DNA of 64,000 bases from Apostichopus japonicus (taxonomy: Eukaryota > Echinodermata > Holothuroidea > Aspidochirotida > Stichopodidae), in assembly GCF_037975245.1 (NCBI RefSeq), contig NC_092564.1, positions 12,426,484-12,490,483 on the forward strand, given 5' to 3'. A model generated the notes under the pieces. The model was given only the letters and a program-made list of their open reading frames with translations. It was not told where the DNA came from and did not search any database. This document shows positions 25,536-36,940 of the stretch, in pieces (within the stretch, counting starts at the first letter, position 1; each line of letters begins with the position of its first letter). A program made the translations under genes and the position numbers.

Positions 25536-28280
25536 ATATGTCTGAATGACCAACCAATATCAGTGTTTGATCAGACCTCACAGAGAGCAGATGTCAAGGC
25601 TCTTCTCTCTGCTGTGCATGTAGTGGATTACAAAAATACTAGTCAACAATTAGAAGCAAGTGTACTGTAATATCTATTAATTAATCATTTACAGAGGTAC
25701 AAAGTGATGATTATCATCAGTGAATATGAAACTGGTCGGCCGATTACCGCTCTCTTATGTAATAACCTTTGTTGTTCATTTCTGGTACTGAATATTGGAA
25801 GCAGAACTCTCGTAATGACAATGTACAGGTCTCAGATTGAACCATCTGAGATGCATTTCTTCGTCTTGTCCACAAATAATGTGTACTTGATTGGAAGATG
25901 ACCTTTGCCCCAGATAATCTGCTTGCTGGCAGTTTGTAGGTATACATGTCATTTTGATGCAGATATGTATATAAACTTATCCATGGTATGGACTATGGCC
26001 TGCTTCAAGTTATTTATGATCATCTAGATTTTGGTTTTGAGGTACCGGCATGTTTTGATGTATTGTGATTTGTGAAACCAATATGAATCTCTTTCTGGCA
26101 CAGAGCAATTTGAGCAAAAGCTTGTTTTTCCCCGTATTTTTTTTCGTCTGGAGGTTGTTTGCAAAGTTACCCTCAATGTGCACAACAGCTTGGATATAAT
26201 GAATATGTGATGAAAGACATTTTTGAAGTAAACTAAATATTTAAGAGATTAAATTATTACATTTTGATAAATTGGACAAACAAATTTGTAAACTGAAATT
26301 GATGGCTGTATTAGCTTATTTTGGAGTCTGTCACTCAACATGTCATGATGTCATTATGTGCAAGCAGTTACATTTTGTTAGAAACAAAATAAACCAGGAA
26401 TTAAGCAGAACATTAAAACTTTCAAGCATTTGTATAGTACATTGATCTTATCTTGTTCAACCCTTTCTCCATATATTTATTTGACATCCCAGCTTACCTG
26501 TTTCTGCACAGCCTTAGCACTCTCGCTCTGCGGTGACTACAGTGAAATGGTGAGGTGCTAAGGTTGTGAGAAGACAGGTAACCTTATCACTGGTAAAAAT
26601 TCAGACCTGTTTAGGGGTTTCAATGTCAAACATCAGATTTGGTTCTAGCTGTTTGTGGCATGTACGGTATATTTCTTCATTGTTTGTAACTCTATTTCAA
26701 GGGTTCATGAGGATGGGTTGTTTTATGGCTTTTATGTCTGCTTTAACTTGAATTTACATCAATTCCTTTAATAACCTGTAAATTTAATCTCATCTTGGTG
26801 TTTGTAAGAGACTAAAAATTAAAGGATTTTGCATCTTAAGTCTAACATCCTATCCATGCAATTTCTGCACACTGAATCAACAGAAATAGCTTTCATTGCT
26901 TACAGTTTGTTAAAGTGCTACAGTAGTTCTAAAGTTAGCTAAAGCACATGACCTTGGTAGCTGTACAGGCGATTAGCCCCATACAAGTCCTCAATAAAAC
27001 ACATTTCATGTATGACGACTACTAAAAGTGTCCGGTAGTCATTTTGATGTTATTTCTGACTGCCCCAATTATTGTCAGGCGTGGAATACCTAGGGTCAAA
27101 TTAAAACTACTTAATAATTAAAAATTCAATGTGGAAAGGTTGATGGGGTGGCGCATATTTCTTTTTTCATTTCTCTTCTTCATTTTTTGTCACTTTGGCC
27201 TAATTTTGCTGATAAAAATAAAGTCATTTTAAGACACAGTAGCATGCTTTCAGCATCCAAACTTAACTGTGCACCAGTTTGTATCTGTTAAATACTGTAC
27301 CTACTTAATTATGGTAGTACTGGTGAGGTATTTTGAGGTTATGGCTGCTGTGATTCTGGAGTGTGAGATAATTTCTCCTTTCCTCTCACCCACAGAGAAC
27401 ACCAGAGGTCTCCTTGACTCAAGACTTGTTTTTCCAGGCAAAGGTTTTGAAGGCAAACTTTTATTTGTGGTGTACACATGTGCTTTAAATTGTTTTAATC
27501 TTCTGGAACCAGGTTGTTAGAGGACATTTGTGGCCTGTCTCTGGTTAGGATCATCAGTGGAACTAAACTATCCAGGTTAGTAAAGTAGAATGTACCATTA
27601 ATTTGTTTCCATATTTTTTATCCTGACCCTGCGACAGTGATAAAACAGGAATATGTGAGGTTTGATACAGACTTTTGTACTTCTGCATTGGATGAAGCCA
27701 TAAAGCACAGCAGTCAACATAATTATGAATTAGTTATGGATATGTGTGGCACAGTACTTGTGTAAAAGTCAATTGGCACATGGCCAGGTGGGAAATGTCC
27801 CCGGGAGAGTATACGAAGGGAGAAGTGACATTTCCATTAGATTCTTGTGTGTATGGAAATGAGTTCTGAGAATGTAGGTTGGCCGGTTGGATATGAAAAC
27901 TTCCTAATGTAAAATTTATGCAGGTTGAATCTATCTTTCCTAATGGACTGTCAAATGTCTGTTTTTACTCCTTTCCTAAGATTTTATATTTGAATATTTA
28001 AGTATAGTACTGTACGGATGCTCTCAGACTGCCTGTTCGGAGAAAAGATGGAGGTAAGAAAGTAAGTATGTGTTAGTTTTGATCAGTCAGATTGGAGTTG
28101 AAGGATAGTTCTATATATTTGTTGAACTAAAGTTAAAAGGCAGTCTTGATGTTTTTAAATCAGTCGGATAGAAGCCTATGAGCTCTATTGCTTAGATGAG
28201 TGAATGGCAAAAACAGCAATTATAACTGACATGAATAATTGTTGTGGAATACCAATTAATGAAGTCAGAAAAGAAAGACT
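25536..28280. other. Non-coding stretch containing a small hairpin repeat
   Basis: No gene is supported. The hairpin repeat at 26493-26585 is listed separately. A short GT-rich donor-like site (ATGGAG|GTAAGA, near 28047-28058) has no convincing exon in front of it. Confidence 0.5.
26493..26585. repeat. Hairpin repeat (MITE-like)
   Basis: The left arm TTACCTGTTTCTGCACAGCC continues with TTAGCACTCTCGCTCT. The right arm, reversed, reads TTACCTGTCTTCTCACAACC then TTAGCACCTCACC. The arms pair imperfectly over about 35 bp with a short loop. Single-arm copies of the same word occur at 33799-33838 and 62258-62297, so it is a dispersed repeat. No terminal duplication longer than TA is visible, so the class is unknown. 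Confidence 0.65.
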
Positions 28281-28375
28281 TGCACCCTGGCTTCTTTTAA
28301 GTTAAAGAGGAAGGGGGGGGGGGGAGTGACATGCACCCTGGCTTCTGTAAATGCTCAAGAGGAAGGGGGGAAGTT
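28281..28375. repeat. 51-bp tandem duplication with G-runs
   Basis: TGCACCCTGGCTTCT begins at 28281 and 28332. Each copy ends in AGAGGAAGGGGGG. The first copy has a 12-base G run. Diverged in the middle. Confidence 0.8.
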
Positions 28376-28455
28376 GGCAGGAGGTGGTTCTGTTTCAAAG
28401 ACAGTAATTCTTTTAGTCAGCAGAATTAGGGACACCCTGTCCTGTATATATGTTA

Positions 28456-28466
28456 CTAAATAGTCT
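28456..28466. repeat. Target-site duplication of SINE copy A (left)
   Basis: CTAAATAGTCT, identical to 28851-28861 on the other side of the SINE. Confidence 0.88.
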
Positions 28467-28850
28467 TAAAAAAAAAGTTGAAGGTTTACAGTCTTGTATG
28501 AGGCTAATGCCTCCTCACACGACTTTACAACTTAACCCCTGGTCATTGGTAACTTGTCACACCCACACACCAAAGTGTGCACAATTCAATCAATCTCTCC
28601 TGGGGCACCACAGTGCACCACAACCACGTTTCCCCCCGGGGGACTTCCCATAGGGTGCAGCCACAAACCGGCACACGCAACTATATTTACAAGTTACCTT
28701 GCAGGTCCCCATTTATACACCTGGGTGAAGAGAGGCAATGGAGATAAAGCGCCTTGCCCAAGGACACAACGCAATGATCTGGCCAGGGCTCGAACCTGTA
28801 ATCCTTAGATCACAAGTCCACTGCCTTAACCACTTGACCACAACGCCCTC
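28467..28850 (-). mobile_element. Complete tRNA-headed SINE, copy A
   Basis: On the minus strand the unit starts GAGGGCGTTGTGG and carries a polymerase III A box TGGTCAAGTGG and B box GGTTCGAGCCC in tRNA spacing. The head resembles tRNA-Ser (GTGGTTAAGGC, TGGACTTGTGATC). A central block follows (CCTTGGGCAAGGC, CTCCATTGCCTCTCTTCACC), then a tail with GGGAAGTCCCCC and GGGGTTAAG. It ends in a T-rich run (28467-28475 as A on the plus strand). An 11-bp target duplication CTAAATAGTCT flanks it at 28456-28466 and 28851-28861. The central block resembles the conserved SINE domains known from many marine animals, possibly the Nin or a related domain; that identification is from memory. Mobilised by LINE machinery. 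Confidence 0.88.
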
Positions 28851-28861
28851 CTAAATAGTCT
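28851..28861. repeat. Target-site duplication of SINE copy A (right)
   Basis: CTAAATAGTCT, directly abutting the 5' end of the minus-strand SINE. Confidence 0.88.
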
Positions 28862-31800
28862 ACCTTCTGTAATCCGTGCAGCTGGGTAGTTGTACAAAGA
28901 TATTCCATACATGTCTGTACAGTAAGCACTGGAAAACCATGTTCCTTTAATTTCCAGAGCATGAACCTTCTATAAATCTTGCTGTAGCCTCATAAACCTT
29001 GCATTTTCCAAACTAAGATTGCATCTGCTCAGTGATATCCTAATGTTAGCATTAGCAGAGACATGATTAAAATTCCATACATGTGTGAGTTGGTAAGGAC
29101 AATGTATGGACATAATAACCATATGCTCCATGCACATGCAAAATTTATGCACTGTGCTTGTATGATCATCACTTTTTAAATTCACATGAGCGAAAAGATG
29201 AGATAAATTTGCATATTTGACTATATACAAATGACCTGTTTGTATTATAAGAATATTCACCAGTACTAAAATACAGCTATCAACATAGAGCTCTTTGTTT
29301 CGCTATACTACCAGTTCCAGTAAGGTGCTTCAACTCAGTCAGGGCATATTTGTGTACATTCCCTCTTGTCAAGAATAAACTAAATCCATCATGTCAGTGG
29401 TGTTTAATGCTTGCTATAGTCTAGCCACATGTCTGTCTTTCAAGCCTTACCTGCAATGATAGCATACAAGTTAATCCTTTGATACTCTGCCTGAGCAGCT
29501 GTTTGGGATATCAGTTGTACTTTGAAAAGGTGAGGTCATATGAGCTTAGGACCTCCATGCCAAACATCATCTGAAGGGGGACATCTTGTAAATTTCATGT
29601 ATAGTTTTGATCAGAAATGTACACGAGCCCTTTACATCTTAATATATTTTGACGGAAAAAAAAGGGAAACTCTCCCTAGTTTTGAGCTTTTATATGTAAT
29701 GCATATGTAGATTCAACCATGTGTGGGCATGCTATGATTTATATTGTGGAAGTTTTGGCTCCCTTTCAACCTGAAAATTTGATTGTCCTCGATTAGTTCC
29801 TCCCCCCCCACATGTGATATCCCATTGTTCAATGCAAGGTTCATGTTGTTTAATTCAGTTATTGTGAAAGAGCTCTGACAAGTTGTCAACAGAATGTGAT
29901 CTCAAGTAAAAAATTGATCCCTAGTAAATCAGTCGCACATTAAGAAAAATAAGAGTATCAATTGTAATACTAAGGGGTAAAATATGTACTACTCGTTGTA
30001 AGTCGTAATTCATGTTTTGAATTAGTCATGTAGTACCCCGAGGCCTGCACAATGCACACTGTGTGTCTGATGATGGAACTACTCTACTACCCACACAATC
30101 ATCTATTCCATACCAGTGTATAGTTTATATAGCACATGCTATAGGCTATGAGTATGGGCCAACCTGCTTTGTGAAATGGCAAATTACAATTGTACAACAA
30201 CTCTGAGTATCATAGACAGTAAAGGGAAAATCTGAATTTAAGTAATATTTATACTTGTAGACTTTTGAACTTGACTCTCAAGCTAGATTATACATTATTA
30301 AATATCATCGATCACCAATGGTGCGTGCATGTTAAGGTTTATAAGCCTAAGGGCCTGCATTGATAAGACTACATGTCTGGAAATTTTAAACTTGAAATGT
30401 ATTTTGTGGTTGAAAAGCAAATATTTCAGTTATGATAATGTAGGGGGGTAGAATGAACCATTATATATTGTTATGGTTGGCATTACTTTGTTGATGTTTG
30501 ACTGGGTTCACTGCTATCAGATGGATTAGCTTGCATGGCCACATTTTAATTCTGGAAATTGGTAGCATGGTAACTTTAGATCTTGTGCTTCTTGGAATGG
30601 TCCCCGAGCTGGAATCCATGTTGAAAACTTCTTGGAAATTGCTAAACTGGTTGTTCAGCTCAGATTCCTCTTTCTTGTAACAAATACTGCAATAGGTTGC
30701 TAGGGATCTTGTAGCAGGAACTTAATTTGGTGTACAGGGCAGATTTTTAGTGGCAGTTCAACCATAATCCGCCTTGGTCAAGTGGATCCACACTGACCTA
30801 CAGTGCCAGCCTGGGGATTCCTACATTAAGCATAACTTCATTAGATTATAAACTGAAAATATCATTCTTCATTTAGTGATTACAGTATTTGTCACAGCTG
30901 TTACTGTAGGAGGATGGCGAGGTTTATGCCTAAAGGTAGCATAGGACCATTAAAAGCCCCATTGACTTACATACTAATTCACAAAAGTAATTTGACCTCC
31001 TACAGGTAAGTCTAGCTCTATAGCAGTTCTCACTAGCTAAACGCTACCCATCACTGGATAGCTGACAAGTTGGCCTTTCCTGGCACCATCAACATTCCAT
31101 ATCATGACCATGTAGATTTTTTCTCTCTCAGAGCCTGAAGTTTTCATCACTTGTAAACAAGCCTCTTCACTCAGTAGTAAACAAATTTCTTACCCTGCTC
31201 CTGGGAGGCCTAAAGGGGTCGAACATTGCCTCCATTGACCCAATTTTTATACCACATGTACTTCCTTTTATGCTCTTGAACATGCAAGCCATAAAAAACC
31301 AGATCCTGATTGATAACATATCAAAACGATGTTCTCCTACTGCATTTTGGCACTTTTTCCTGAGCTACTGTAGGAGAACATCTGGGTGGATGGATATAGA
31401 CTCTAATAGGAGTATGCCACCTGAAAGTTGAGACAAAGTTTGCTCTTAAAGAGATCTTCTGCTGGGTGGGCACTTGTGATACAACATGATGTAATAACAT
31501 CACACGTACCTTCCTATATACTGTAGTATCAGACAAAAGCTGATTAGAAGGAGACGATGGAAAGCCTTCATTCCTAGAAAGACCCGTAAAATTTATATTC
31601 TAGAAGGCACCCTCGAATCGAAGGGTTCATTTCACATGCACTTTACATTGTGCGATATCAAACAGGTTTATATTATATATTTTTATGTTTTATTTTCTAG
31701 GAAATACACCTACATATTACACTTTAATTGTTCATTGTTCAAAAACTGAGTAATAATATCTAACATTTATGTTGTTACTCATTTTGCAACATGCGGAAAA

Positions 31801-32464
31801 CTACCACTTGAACTTGTTCAAGAGGATTATGTTTATGATCGTCTGATACTGACATCATTGTGTCATTCTTTGCCATCATAAATTTTGAAATTGCGTCAGA
31901 AACACCATTCTCGTTTCACAGAAAAGTTATCAAGTTGGAGAGCATATTATGCAGGTATATATACTACTTCTACTAACTGCACATGGTACATGTCCCAGCT
32001 TGAAACACTGAACAGGCTTTGCTAATTATGAACATTGAACAACTCTAATTATGTGGAAGATTGAGTGAGCGTATCATACCCACAGATGCCTGGAGCTTCA
32101 CTTTTACTGCATTAGACACATACTGTACTGTATATTAAACTTAAGTGGTTACTAGATAGATAGATAGATAGATGTATCCTTTGGTATGGAATGAACATGT
32201 CTGGTTGACTTGTCTCTGTGTGAAGGATTGGAATGTCAGGTCTACACAACAACACAAAAGAATAACCTGGCTAGTAACTAGGAGAAGCCATGCAGAAGTG
32301 GTGGTTGGAATTTGGGGTACTTTTAAAGGTCCATATTGCATTTATCTGGAAGTTTTTAACATTCCATTGTCATTTAAATATCAGCAACTAGGGATTGATG
32401 AAAGAGAGCTTACTGTGATAGAATGTTTACTCGGCAAACCCTAGAAGTAAGGAGTAATTAACCG
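28862..32464. other. Non-coding stretch
   Basis: No gene is supported. Contains the GATA microsatellite at 32153-32173. Box-A-like TGGTCAAGTGG near 30777 lacks any other SINE feature. Confidence 0.5.
32153..32173. repeat. (TAGA)n microsatellite
   Basis: About five TAGA units. Confidence 0.95.
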
Positions 32465-32759
32465 TTTTGTAAATTATGACCAAAATTGGCCCAAACAAAA
32501 TTTTGTGCCTGAACACCACACCTTTCGTATTCATATTTTAAATCGACCAACAAAATCATCTTTATTACGTGACGTTGAACAAGAAACTCCCGTTTCGCTA
32601 ATTTTGTACTGTAATTGACCAAAATTGGCCCAAACTAAAATTTTTCGCATGAACACCACACCACACCTTTCATATTCATATTTAAAATCAACCAATAAAA
32701 TCATCTTTATTACGTGACGTTGAACAAGAAACGCCTGTTTCGCTAATTTTGTACTGTAT
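32465..32759. repeat. 139-bp tandem duplication
   Basis: GACCAAAATTGGCCCAAAC begins at 32478 and 32617. Both copies contain GAACACCACACC and the block ATTACGTGACGTTGAACAAG (32563 and 32709). The later halves are more alike than the first. Each copy has a CRE-like half-site (TGACG) beside ACGTGACGT. Confidence 0.92.
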
Positions 32760-35700
32760 ACTTTGATGTACTAGGTCTCTATACAACTAGATGTAGCTGA
32801 GCCATGCGTTACAGTTCAAGATCATAAATCTATTGATCACACACTGTCCCTCCCTCTCTACAATCTGATCGAAATTGCACGATGCGCAGTCAAGTTTGTT
32901 CATATTCCTGGAAAAGTTGGCAAGAAATGTGCCGGAGAACCGTATGACAAAAAACCTCCCAAAGATTGACAGCAAAATTATGAACACAAAGAGTCTACTG
33001 TAGAAAGTGAATGCTTCCAGCATTGAGTTTGTAACTATTGTACCTGCAGTGCTGCTATATGTACAAAATGAATAACTAGTGGTAAATACACATGTGGAAC
33101 TGAATATATATAAGTTCTCTTGTAAAATGATCCCAGGTCTGTGTGATCCCTGAGCATTCAGACATTATTTTTTCTTTACCCTGAGCGGTGGATTCGATCT
33201 CTCCCCTGACGAGGGTTGAAGAATTTGTTAATTACTAGAATCAGTTCAATGTCAGGGTCATACTGACAGTAGGAAGCTATGAAATATTCTCTCAAATTTT
33301 GTTCTGAAACAGACTAAAATCATGTACACATGTACCTGATCAGTGGAACGAGAAGGATTTTAACGGTCTGCAAAATTGACAGCTATGCAACCCAGTGCTG
33401 CAGTAATTTAATGTTTAACAAGGTCCTCCTCTTTCCAAAGCAGTTATTTCTACCCTGGATGGATACAATTATTTATCTAACCAAATCCTTGCAAAACCTG
33501 TCATCAGAAGAGTTCAAAAGTCATATTATCCTTACTACAAATTTGCTTGTTAAACAAATCAGAATAGCAAGTTAAAGCAAATATATAGATTTTTTGTGTT
33601 GTATTGTTTGGGGTCAGTCACTTTGCACAAAGCCCTATTGTTACCGAAACAGATAAAGAAGGTGTAGTACAATTCCATTGAAGTGTTAAGTATATTAGAT
33701 AAGTAAGGTCAATACTGGTCAGTAATACTATACAAGCTGAATTTAAATATTTAGTATTCCTGTGTGAACTAACCATACACATTTACTGCGCGCCTCGCTT
33801 TCCTGTCTCCTCACAACCTTAGCACCTCGTTCTACCATGCTTAGAATGCACTAGTAGCCTTTTAACACTGTGCGCCCTGTATAACCGGCCCCTCCGGTCA
33901 CTGCCCTTCTCATTCCAATATCAAATTGCAATTGTTCCAGACAGATACAATACTTGAATTTTCATAAAAACTGCTTTATTTTTCTCTCTCCTTAATCACC
34001 ATAGTAATTTTAATGATAACTTATGACCATAATCTTGATTAAGATTTACAAAGTAATCTATACTCTAAGTCCTTTAAAGTGTCTTTTTCCATCCAAGCAT
34101 CCAGCGTCCTAAGATGTATTCTTTTTTTCCATCAAGGCGCCTATGCCATTTTCATTGTATTTTCATTTTCATTATATTTCATTGTCTTTGTCAAATATCA
34201 TTATGTCCGTAACAATACATCGCTGTCAGTTTTATATGCAATGAATCCAATTCCTACTCATCAAGTAACCTGTGGTGTTTAGTTAGCTAAGTCTCCTAAG
34301 TTTGAGATACGGTTGCAATGAGATTATTTAATTTAATAGCAATATCTGTTGAAAGAAATTGTGACACTATACAGTATATGTTAAATTAAGACACATGTAT
34401 ATACCTGTACATCATGTATGTGACATGTCCTGTTTTAACTTGTGACTTGAACTTATTGCAGGCATTGTTCTTCACAAATGGTGTGAATCCAGCTCGAATA
34501 ATGACTTTCGTTTTTCAGCCAATTCAGCAAGCTTTGTTATTGCTACATGGCCATGGTTAATAAACATTCATGAGCTTTAACCGAGATAATGAACCAAAAA
34601 CTTTTCTCCCAAATAATGGAAAATTTAAAAGTGACCTTGGTTTAAAACGAAATTGAAACTAATATGTACCCAAATATTTTAATGCCGCTGTGTGTTTAGT
34701 GGAGACACTTACAGTAAGTACTATTCTCTCCATGATCGTGAAGCTCTAAAACAGCTCACTTGATATCCATCGTATAAATTTAGAAGCAGCATTCCTTGAA
34801 CGATGTCGTACGATAAACGTATTCACGTATAAAGATGTGACACGTACGTTTACAGCACATATGTTCTGTTTTAACTTGTTATTGGTACTTACAGTATTTC
34901 CTTGTTTCATTATTAAAGTTGTTTTACATACTGTTTTATTTATTCAGAGTCCTTGTAATAATATTAATAACTAATTCGAGCAGCAATTTAGTTTATTCTG
35001 GAGCTATTTATAGTCCTTGTTTAATATTACAGCTTGCCAAGCATGTACAGTAGAAGTACTATATCTGGGAATATTCTGATGGCTTTACCTATCGTACATT
35101 AGTACTGAAACTGTAGTATGTGTGTACAGAAAATTTGATGATTTATATACGAAACAAATGAATCAAGCAACTTTTTACAACCATATTACGGACCTGCACT
35201 AAAGTTAGACCAGCTGAGAGCAAGATTATACAGAACAAAATAAAGCATGCCCAAGAAATTAAAAAATGTATTTTGTCAGGTACTTTATTGAGACTGCGGG
35301 ATGCAATCCTGAGTATAAGAGTGTTGACACTATGGGGTTGATCATCCCCTGCAGTATCAGATCCATCTTACGTTTTCAACGATGGGAATCGGGCTATAGT
35401 TTGCATATAGATTTGCCACAGGGATCTTTCAGTTTGTGGGACATTTTGAACTGTTTTAAACCCTACATCTAGGTATATAATTCACTAAAAGGAGATATAA
35501 CTAACACTCTTCTCACAGCTCATTGGTTGACATTTCAGCATGTTTCATGGAAAAATTGTATCTTCAATTATTAACTGACTACGTCACGATTGGTTAAAAA
35601 CCAAACATGTGTGTCTGTAATTACATTTATATTCAATATATGATATTTTCAGACACTGTTTTTAATTGCTTTTCATTTGCGTGACACATCGACGACGTAC

Positions 35701-35781
35701 TGTGCTTTACTCTCTCACTCTTCTTCCTCCGGTAGAGATGAAGCTGCTTGATTTATCCTCGCAGTTTTACATCCGTCTTAC
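32760..35781. other. Non-coding stretch
   Basis: No supported gene. Contains a single-arm copy of the 26.5-kb hairpin repeat at 33799-33838. Confidence 0.5.
33799..33838 (+). repeat. Single-arm copy of the hairpin repeat
   Basis: TTCCTGTCTCCTCACAACCT then TAGCACCTCGTTCTACCAT. It matches the reversed right arm of the hairpin at 26493-26585 closely. No partner arm is seen downstream. Confidence 0.6.
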
Positions 35782-36062
35782 CTGACGCAAACTTCTCAGA
35801 AACCCTGACGTACTCATCGTCCCGTTTCTTATTGTTTCTTATCGTTTCTAACGTCCTCGACAAGTTCAACGTCTGGAATTGAACACCAAACCTCTGAAGC
35901 GTTTCTGTATTCTTTTGTGTGTGTAGGTGTGTGCGCCATCTGGTCACATATTCACTAAAGACTTTCATACTCTCGTAACCATAGCTGCGGTTCTTTTCCG
36001 AGTTCACGTCATGCATCATGGTCACTTTGGTTCTCCCAAAACTAAGATATATCTTTTCTAAG
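35782..36062 (-). CDS. Candidate protein-coding exon, unknown product
   Basis: The minus strand is open across this interval and ends at a consensus splice donor, TCAG|GTAAGA (junction at 35782/35781). A CAG acceptor candidate lies at 36063-36065. Alternatively translation may begin at 36019 with GTGACCATGATG, a reasonable start context. The predicted peptide is hydrophilic and mixed in charge (for example FSEYVTRWRTHLHTQ, TLETIRNNKKRDDEYVRVSE) and could be helical. Local GC content is higher than in the flanks. I do not recognise the family. The open frame continues past the donor to about 35753, so it could also be chance. A weak pyrimidine tract before the acceptor lowers confidence. Confidence 0.3.
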
Positions 36063-36554
36063 CTGACACAGAATCTAATGGAAGATCTCTGTCCCAATCA
36101 GTGTGGTGGGTGTTATGGCACAACATATTTATTTTCAATGTCAAACCGAAATTGCTTCTTCCAAGTCTGTTGCAGTGGGGAACACCTTTGATTTATAGGT
36201 ATGACTTTACACTGGCGTGATGGAAATATTCAAAGGTTGGAAGCTTGTGAAGAGACACTTGATGTGATAAGTGTGTCATCCTGGATGTGTTCAGAATCTC
36301 TCCTAGTTATTAATGTAGTTACTTTATTGGCTAGCATTCCTCATTTCCACAATAACAGCTAGCAGACTATCTGAGTATTATGTGGTACTGATAAAGGTAA
36401 GATTTTCAGCCGCCCGGTTGTTTAGATGGGAGGGACAAAGATGAGATAAAGTTTAGTTCCTCAAACCTCCTGTAAGATGTCTCTAAATTTTGAGATTGGC
36501 ATTGGAAGCTTATTCGAATTTGTGACTTTAAATAGTTAATAGTTTGAAGGAAAA
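36063..36554. other. Non-coding stretch
   Basis: No supported gene or element. Confidence 0.5.
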
Positions 36555-36940
36555 TGCAGTCAAATAGGAAAGGGGCAATGGACTTCTAAGGATTTATGGA
36601 TTGCAGGGTTGAGAGTCAGATCATTATACTGGGTCCTACACAAGGTACTCTTTCTTCATTGCCCCTCCTTATCAAGACCTATGTATATAAATGGGGACCT
36701 TGCCAGGTAACTTGTACTTTGTATGTGATGGTTTGTGGCAACACTATATTGGGAAGTCCCCCAGGGGAACATACATAAATGTGGCACACTTTAGGGAATT
36801 GCTGTTTGAACTGTGGGACAATTGGGTGTGTAACAAATAAGTTACCAGTGCCCAGGGGTTAACTGTTGTAAAGTTAAGTGTGGGAAGACCTTGCCTGCAT
36901 TGACACTATGACTGTCAACCTTCAACTTTTTAACTTTTTT
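36555..36940 (+). mobile_element. Decayed tRNA-headed SINE, copy C (same family as copy A)
   Basis: Diverged but colinear with copy A. A damaged tRNA head (GGGGCAATGGACTT, AGTCAGATCATTA) is followed by TTCATTGCCCCTC, AAATGGGGACCTTGCCAGGT, GGTTTGTGGC, GGGAAGTCCCCCAGGGG and GGGGTTAAC. The end reads CTGTCAACCTTCAAC plus a T-rich run, matching the end of copy A. The A and B boxes are mutated, so it is a fossil. It supports the full-length extent and T-rich tail of this family. Confidence 0.8.

Noticed and set aside
28028-28070. Tiny first exon ending ATGGAG|GTAAGA
   Set aside because: Good donor but only two codons and no supporting upstream signal.
28844-28861. Splice or promoter signal at the SINE border
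   Set aside because: The sequence is explained by the target duplication CTAAATAGTCT.
30770-30800. Another SINE, from a perfect A box TGGTCAAGTGG
   Set aside because: No B box, central block or tail follows.
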